Below, piece by piece: positions 52,259 through 55,550 of a stretch of DNA of 55,550 nt (position 1 is its first letter; every line of letters begins with the position of its first letter). The DNA lies in NCBI GenBank assembly GCA_046351215.1, contig JAXLYX010000027.1, positions 1-55,550 of the forward strand, written 5' to 3'. The stretch comes from JAXLYX01 sp046351215. GTDB taxonomy: Bacteria > Myxococcota_A > Polyangia > Polyangiales > Houyiibacteriaceae. Made by a program: the position numbers and the translations under genes. The notes below the pieces were generated by a model. It was not told where the DNA came from and ran no database searches. It saw nothing but the letters and a program-made list of their open reading frames with translations.

Positions 52259-54430
52259 TCATTCGGCGGCTTCGACGGCCGACGCCTTCTCGACGTCGAC
52301 CGGCACGCCGCTGAAGCTCGCCGTGCCCGCGAGGGCATCGAGGAAGGCATCGTCGGTGAGATCGTTGAGGCTCACGCCCGCGTGCGCCTCCGCCACCCGC
52401 CAGCGCGTGCCCTCGCGATCGTGACCGAAGCCGTGCGGCAGGCTCACGACGCCGCGCATGATCTCGTCCGAGATCTCGAGGGGCGCGACGACCTCGCCCA
52501 CGCGCGAGCGGATCCGCACCGTCTCGCCGCGGACGAGGCCGCGGGCCCGCGCGTCCTCCGGATGCACGATCAGGGTGCAGCGATCCTTGCCCTTCACGAG
52601 CCGCGGGCTGTTGTGGCACCAGGAGTTGTTCGAGCGCAGCTGGCGACGACCGATGAGGAAGAGCTTCCCCTCGCCGGCCGAGACCAGCTCGCTCATCCGG
52701 GTCCGCAGGCGCGCCACGTCGTCGACCATCTTCTCGGGCGCGAGGTCGATCTTGCGATCGCGGGTCTCGAGGCGCTCGGGCATGCAGGGCTCGAGCGGGC
52801 CGAGGTCGATGCCGTGCACGCTGGCTTCGACCTTCGCCATCGTGAGCCCCGCGGCGCCCTTCCGGAGCCCATGGGGACCGAGGCGCATCAGCGCGTCGCC
52901 GAGGCGCTTCGGCTCGAGGTTCCGACCCACGAGGGTCCGCAGCTGACGCACGAGCGGATGCACGCGGTGCCGTCCGTCTCCGAGACGGGCGATCAGCTCG
53001 AGGAGGATCTCCCAATCGTGCCGCTGCTCCGCCGAGCGCGGGAAGAGGGCCGGCGAGTACTTCGCCGTGTTCCGCACGGCGAGCGCGTGGAAGGCCACGT
53101 CGTAGTGGTCGTGCTCGAGCGCGAAGGTCGGCGGCAGGATCAGGTTCGCGTGCCGGGTGGTCTCGTTCAGGTAGATGTCGATCGAGACCATGTAGTCGAG
53201 CTTGGCGAACGCGGCGTCGAGCCTGCGTCCGTTCGGCGTCGAGAGCACGGGGTTGCCCGCGTGCGTGATCATCGCGCGGATCTGGCCCGGGCCGGGCGTC
53301 TCGATCTCCTCGGCCAACACCGCGACCGGCAGCTCGCCGCCGAACTCGGGCGCGCCGCGCACGCGGCTCTCGAACTTCCCGTGGTGCCCGCGCTCGCCCA
53401 TGAGGCTGCCGAGCCTCACGAGGTCGACCGCCGGCGTCGTGAACATCGCGCCGCCCTCGCGATCGAAATGCCCGGTCACGACGTTCAACGCCTCGAGCAG
53501 CCAGGAGGCGATCCCTCCGAACTCCTGCATCGACACGCCGACGCGCCCGTACGCCACGCCCTTCGCGGAGCCCGCGTACTCGCGCGCGATGCGCACGATC
53601 GTCTCGGCGGGCACGCCCGTGATCGGCGCGACCTTCGCCGGAGCGAAGTCCCGCGTCGCGGCGCGGAGCGTCTCGAGACCCTTCACGTGGGGCTCGACGT
53701 GGCCGAGCCGGACGAGCCCCTCCTCGAAGATCGTGTGGAGCATCGCGAAGAGCACGAGCGCGTCCGTGCCGGGACGGACGAAGACGTGCTCGTCGGCGAG
53801 CTCGGCGGTCTCGGTGCGACGCGGATCGAAGACGACGACCTTGCCGCCTCGCTCGCGGATCGCGGCGATCCGCCTCCGCATGCCCGGCGCCGTCATGATG
53901 CTGCCGTTCGAGACGACAGGATTCGCCCCGAACACGAGGAAGTAATCCGTCCGATCCACGTCCGGGATCGAGAGCATCAGCTGGTGCCCGAACATCTCGA
54001 GCGAGGCGAGCATCTTCGGGAGCTGATCGACCGAGGTCGCCGAGAAGCGGCTCCGGTTCCCGAGCGCCTTCGCGAAGACCATCCCGAAGAGCAGCGCGCC
54101 CCAGTTGTGGACCGTCGGATTCCCCAGGTAGAGACCGACCGATTGGGGTCCGTGCTCGGCCATGATGCGCCCGAGCGTGCTCGTCACCTCGTCGAAGGCC
54201 TCGTCCCAGGTGATCTCGACCCACCCTCCGTGGGGCATCCGCTTGAGGGGGCGCTTCAGCCGGTCCGGATCGTGGTGGATGTCGGCGAGGGCCGTCGCCT
54301 TCGGACAGATGTGCCCCTGGCTGAACGGATCCTTCTCGTCGCCGACGATGGAGACGACGCGGTCGCCTTCGACCTCGATCGCGATGCCGCACATCGCTTC
54401 GCAGAGATTGCACGCACGGTAGTGGGTCAT
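52259..54430 (-). CDS. Molybdopterin-dependent oxidoreductase (formate dehydrogenase/BisC type)
   Basis: This is a 723-residue catalytic subunit of the DMSO-reductase superfamily. The N-terminal 4Fe-4S site is Cys7, Cys10, Cys14 and Cys42 (CNLCEAMC and HICPKA). The molybdopterin-binding core (about 60-540) contains GNPTVHN, FGANPVVSN and VVFDPRRTETAE. A C-terminal molydop_binding domain (about 605-715) has NNSWCHNSPRL. There is no twin-arginine signal, so it is cytoplasmic. No electron-transfer or membrane subunit gene is adjacent. The active-site residue is not obvious, so it may act on a small oxyanion, S-oxide or formate. A TAGGAT hexamer lies 10 bases before ATG 54430. Confidence 0.93.
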   Translation of the reverse strand: MTHYRACNLCEAMCGIAIEVEGDRVVSIVGDEKDPFSQGHICPKATALADIHHDPDRLKRPLKRMPHGGWVEITWDEAFDEVTSTLGRIMAEHGPQSVGLYLGNPTVHNWGALLFGMVFAKALGNRSRFSATSVDQLPKMLASLEMFGHQLMLSIPDVDRTDYFLVFGANPVVSNGSIMTAPGMRRRIAAIRERGGKVVVFDPRRTETAELADEHVFVRPGTDALVLFAMLHTIFEEGLVRLGHVEPHVKGLETLRAATRDFAPAKVAPITGVPAETIVRIAREYAGSAKGVAYGRVGVSMQEFGGIASWLLEALNVVTGHFDREGGAMFTTPAVDLVRLGSLMGERGHHGKFESRVRGAPEFGGELPVAVLAEEIETPGPGQIRAMITHAGNPVLSTPNGRRLDAAFAKLDYMVSIDIYLNETTRHANLILPPTFALEHDHYDVAFHALAVRNTAKYSPALFPRSAEQRHDWEILLELIARLGDGRHRVHPLVRQLRTLVGRNLEPKRLGDALMRLGPHGLRKGAAGLTMAKVEASVHGIDLGPLEPCMPERLETRDRKIDLAPEKMVDDVARLRTRMSELVSAGEGKLFLIGRRQLRSNNSWCHNSPRLVKGKDRCTLIVHPEDARARGLVRGETVRIRSRVGEVVAPLEISDEIMRGVVSLPHGFGHDREGTRWRVAEAHAGVSLNDLTDDAFLDALAGTASFSGVPVDVEKASAVEAAE

Positions 54431-54470
54431 GGTGGCTCGGATCCTAGGGACGGTCGGCTCGGGACGGGAG

Positions 54471-55550
54471 TCAGGGCGTGTTGGCCGGCGCGGCGCCCGC
54501 GGCCGGGGCGGCCCCCTGCGCAGGCGCCGCTCCCTGGGCCGGGGCAGCCGGCGACTGACCGAAGAGCTCTCGCATCCGCGCCCTCCGCTCGGCCTCGGGG
54601 ATGTTGAGGAAGCGCGAGGTGTCCATCGTGAGCATGGGCACGTTGCCTCCGCTGACGACGGGGAGCTGGCCGTCCCACTTCTCGAGCATGCGGTACTGGA
54701 GGACCTCCGCCGTCATGCTGAGGCGGATGATCTCGTTCGCCTGCGCCTCGGAACGCGCGCGGATCAGCATCGCGTCGGCGTCGCCGCCCGCTCGCTGGCG
54801 TGCCGCCTCCGCCTGGCCGCGTGCCTCCGCGACGGCCTGCTCGGCCTCGGCGCGGATCTGGCGCACCCGGTTCTCCGCCTGGATCGCGCTCTGGGTCGCC
54901 TCGATGGCGCGGTTGATCGCGTCGACGACGTTCGGGGGGAGCCGGAGCGCCGAGGCGAACGTGAGCTGATCGATGACGAAGCCGTCGGGCGTGAGCTTCT
55001 CCGAGACGATGCGCTGCGCCTCGCGGATGAGCCGCGTCTTGCCCGCGCCGTAGATCTCCTGCACGGGCATCGTGGACGCGACCTCGCCCAGCGCTTCGCG
55101 GACCACGTTGCGGACGTAGCCGTGGGCGAGGACGTTCACGTCGCTCTCGCGGAAGCGGGCATAGAGGCGTGGCGCCTTCTGACCGTCGATGTGGAAGGCG
55201 AGGCCGACGTCCGCGTTCACGGTGACGCCCTCGCTCGAGGCGAAGGTGATCGACTCGTCGACCGGGCTGCCCTCGTTCGTGTCCTTCGTCCAGACGACGT
55301 TCTGCACGTTCACGGGGAACTCGACGATCGTCTCGGAGAGCGGATTGAAGAAGACCCAGCCCGTGACGAGGGGCGCGTTCTGCACGCCGCGCGCCGAGCC
55401 CGCGAGCTTGATGCGGATGCCCACGTGACCCGCCTCGATGCGCTGCACGCAGGCGGGCGTCATCACGGCGAAGAGCAGCACGACGCCGACGAGGCAGCCG
55501 AGCCGGAGGATGGGAGGGAGTTTCTGCGTCTGCGCGGGGAAGTCGACCAT
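54471..55550 (-). CDS. SPFH/band 7 protein, start at window edge
   Basis: This is a protein of 359 residues or more. One N-terminal membrane helix (about 14-33) leads to a band 7 domain (about 34-215; IEAGHVGIRIKLAGSARG start, GVTVNADVGLAFHID). It continues into a coiled coil rich in Ala, Glu, Arg and Gln (about 220-275), and a tail of (AQGAAP)-like repeats. It resembles prohibitin- or HflC-like proteins that form large membrane rings around proteases. The ATG lies on the last three bases of the window and gives a plausible N-terminus, but a longer gene cannot be excluded. A second SPFH protein, a slipin, is at the other end of the window. Confidence 0.88.
   Translation of the reverse strand: MVDFPAQTQKLPPILRLGCLVGVVLLFAVMTPACVQRIEAGHVGIRIKLAGSARGVQNAPLVTGWVFFNPLSETIVEFPVNVQNVVWTKDTNEGSPVDESITFASSEGVTVNADVGLAFHIDGQKAPRLYARFRESDVNVLAHGYVRNVVREALGEVASTMPVQEIYGAGKTRLIREAQRIVSEKLTPDGFVIDQLTFASALRLPPNVVDAINRAIEATQSAIQAENRVRQIRAEAEQAVAEARGQAEAARQRAGGDADAMLIRARSEAQANEIIRLSMTAEVLQYRMLEKWDGQLPVVSGGNVPMLTMDTSRFLNIPEAERRARMRELFGQSPAAPAQGAAPAQGAAPAAGAAPANTP

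Noticed and set aside
52148..54607. 819-codon plus-strand frame opposite the molybdopterin enzyme
   Set aside because: The minus-strand enzyme has the full cysteine motif and family signatures, while the plus product is Arg/His/Asp-rich noise.

Overview
The window is a gene-dense, very GC-rich bacterial chromosome segment with no rRNA, tRNA, phage or insertion sequence that I can recognise. GC-rich third codon positions, a large two-domain Ser/Thr kinase-ATPase, a 1488-residue lineage-type membrane protein, many lipoproteins and secreted proteins of unknown function, and several regulators suggest a myxobacterium-like member of the Myxococcota (Sandaracinus/Polyangiales type). This is inference from gene style, not from a marker gene. 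About 49 genes are called, mostly in short operons or alone. No gap exceeds 300 bases.

Region by region. 1-4.6 kb: end of an unknown gene, a TonB-like periplasm-spanning protein, a slipin and an overlapping aspartase. 4.7-18.2 kb: diguanylate cyclase, NAD-dependent epimerase, lipoprotein, TauE/SafE exporter, the giant membrane protein with APPVHH repeats, a holin-like protein, a soluble hybrid histidine kinase, a fasciclin lipoprotein, and a divergent LysR/DoxX pair. 18.2-26.5 kb: pyruvate phosphate dikinase, a second diguanylate cyclase, a SulP-carbonic anhydrase fusion, and small unknown genes. 26.5-36.2 kb: LLM oxidoreductase, kinase-ATPase, SDR, methyltransferase, Crp/Fnr regulator, argininosuccinate synthase. 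36.4-40.2 kb: a Cys/His repeat protein and a metal/envelope-stress operon (Spy-like sensor, His-rich secreted protein, OmpR regulator, sensor kinase). 40.4-47.3 kb: two convergent FAD oxidoreductases, a membrane protein behind a telomere-like C3A3 repeat, SRPBCC protein, membrane metallophosphoesterase and a glutaredoxin-like protein with a degenerate active site. 47.4-55.55 kb: lipase-like hydrolase, coupled GNAT and PIG-L genes, DUF4833-type protein, cytoplasmic molybdopterin oxidoreductase and an SPFH protein at the edge.

Two signals seem most worth following. First, five small proteins of about 150-167 residues (34301, 36859, 43361, 50401, 51715), scattered over 18 kb on both strands, are paralogs of one another and form an apparently uncharacterised STAS-like family. 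Second, many genes without a Shine-Dalgarno site have a -10-like hexamer exactly 6 bases before the start codon, which implies widespread leaderless transcription.
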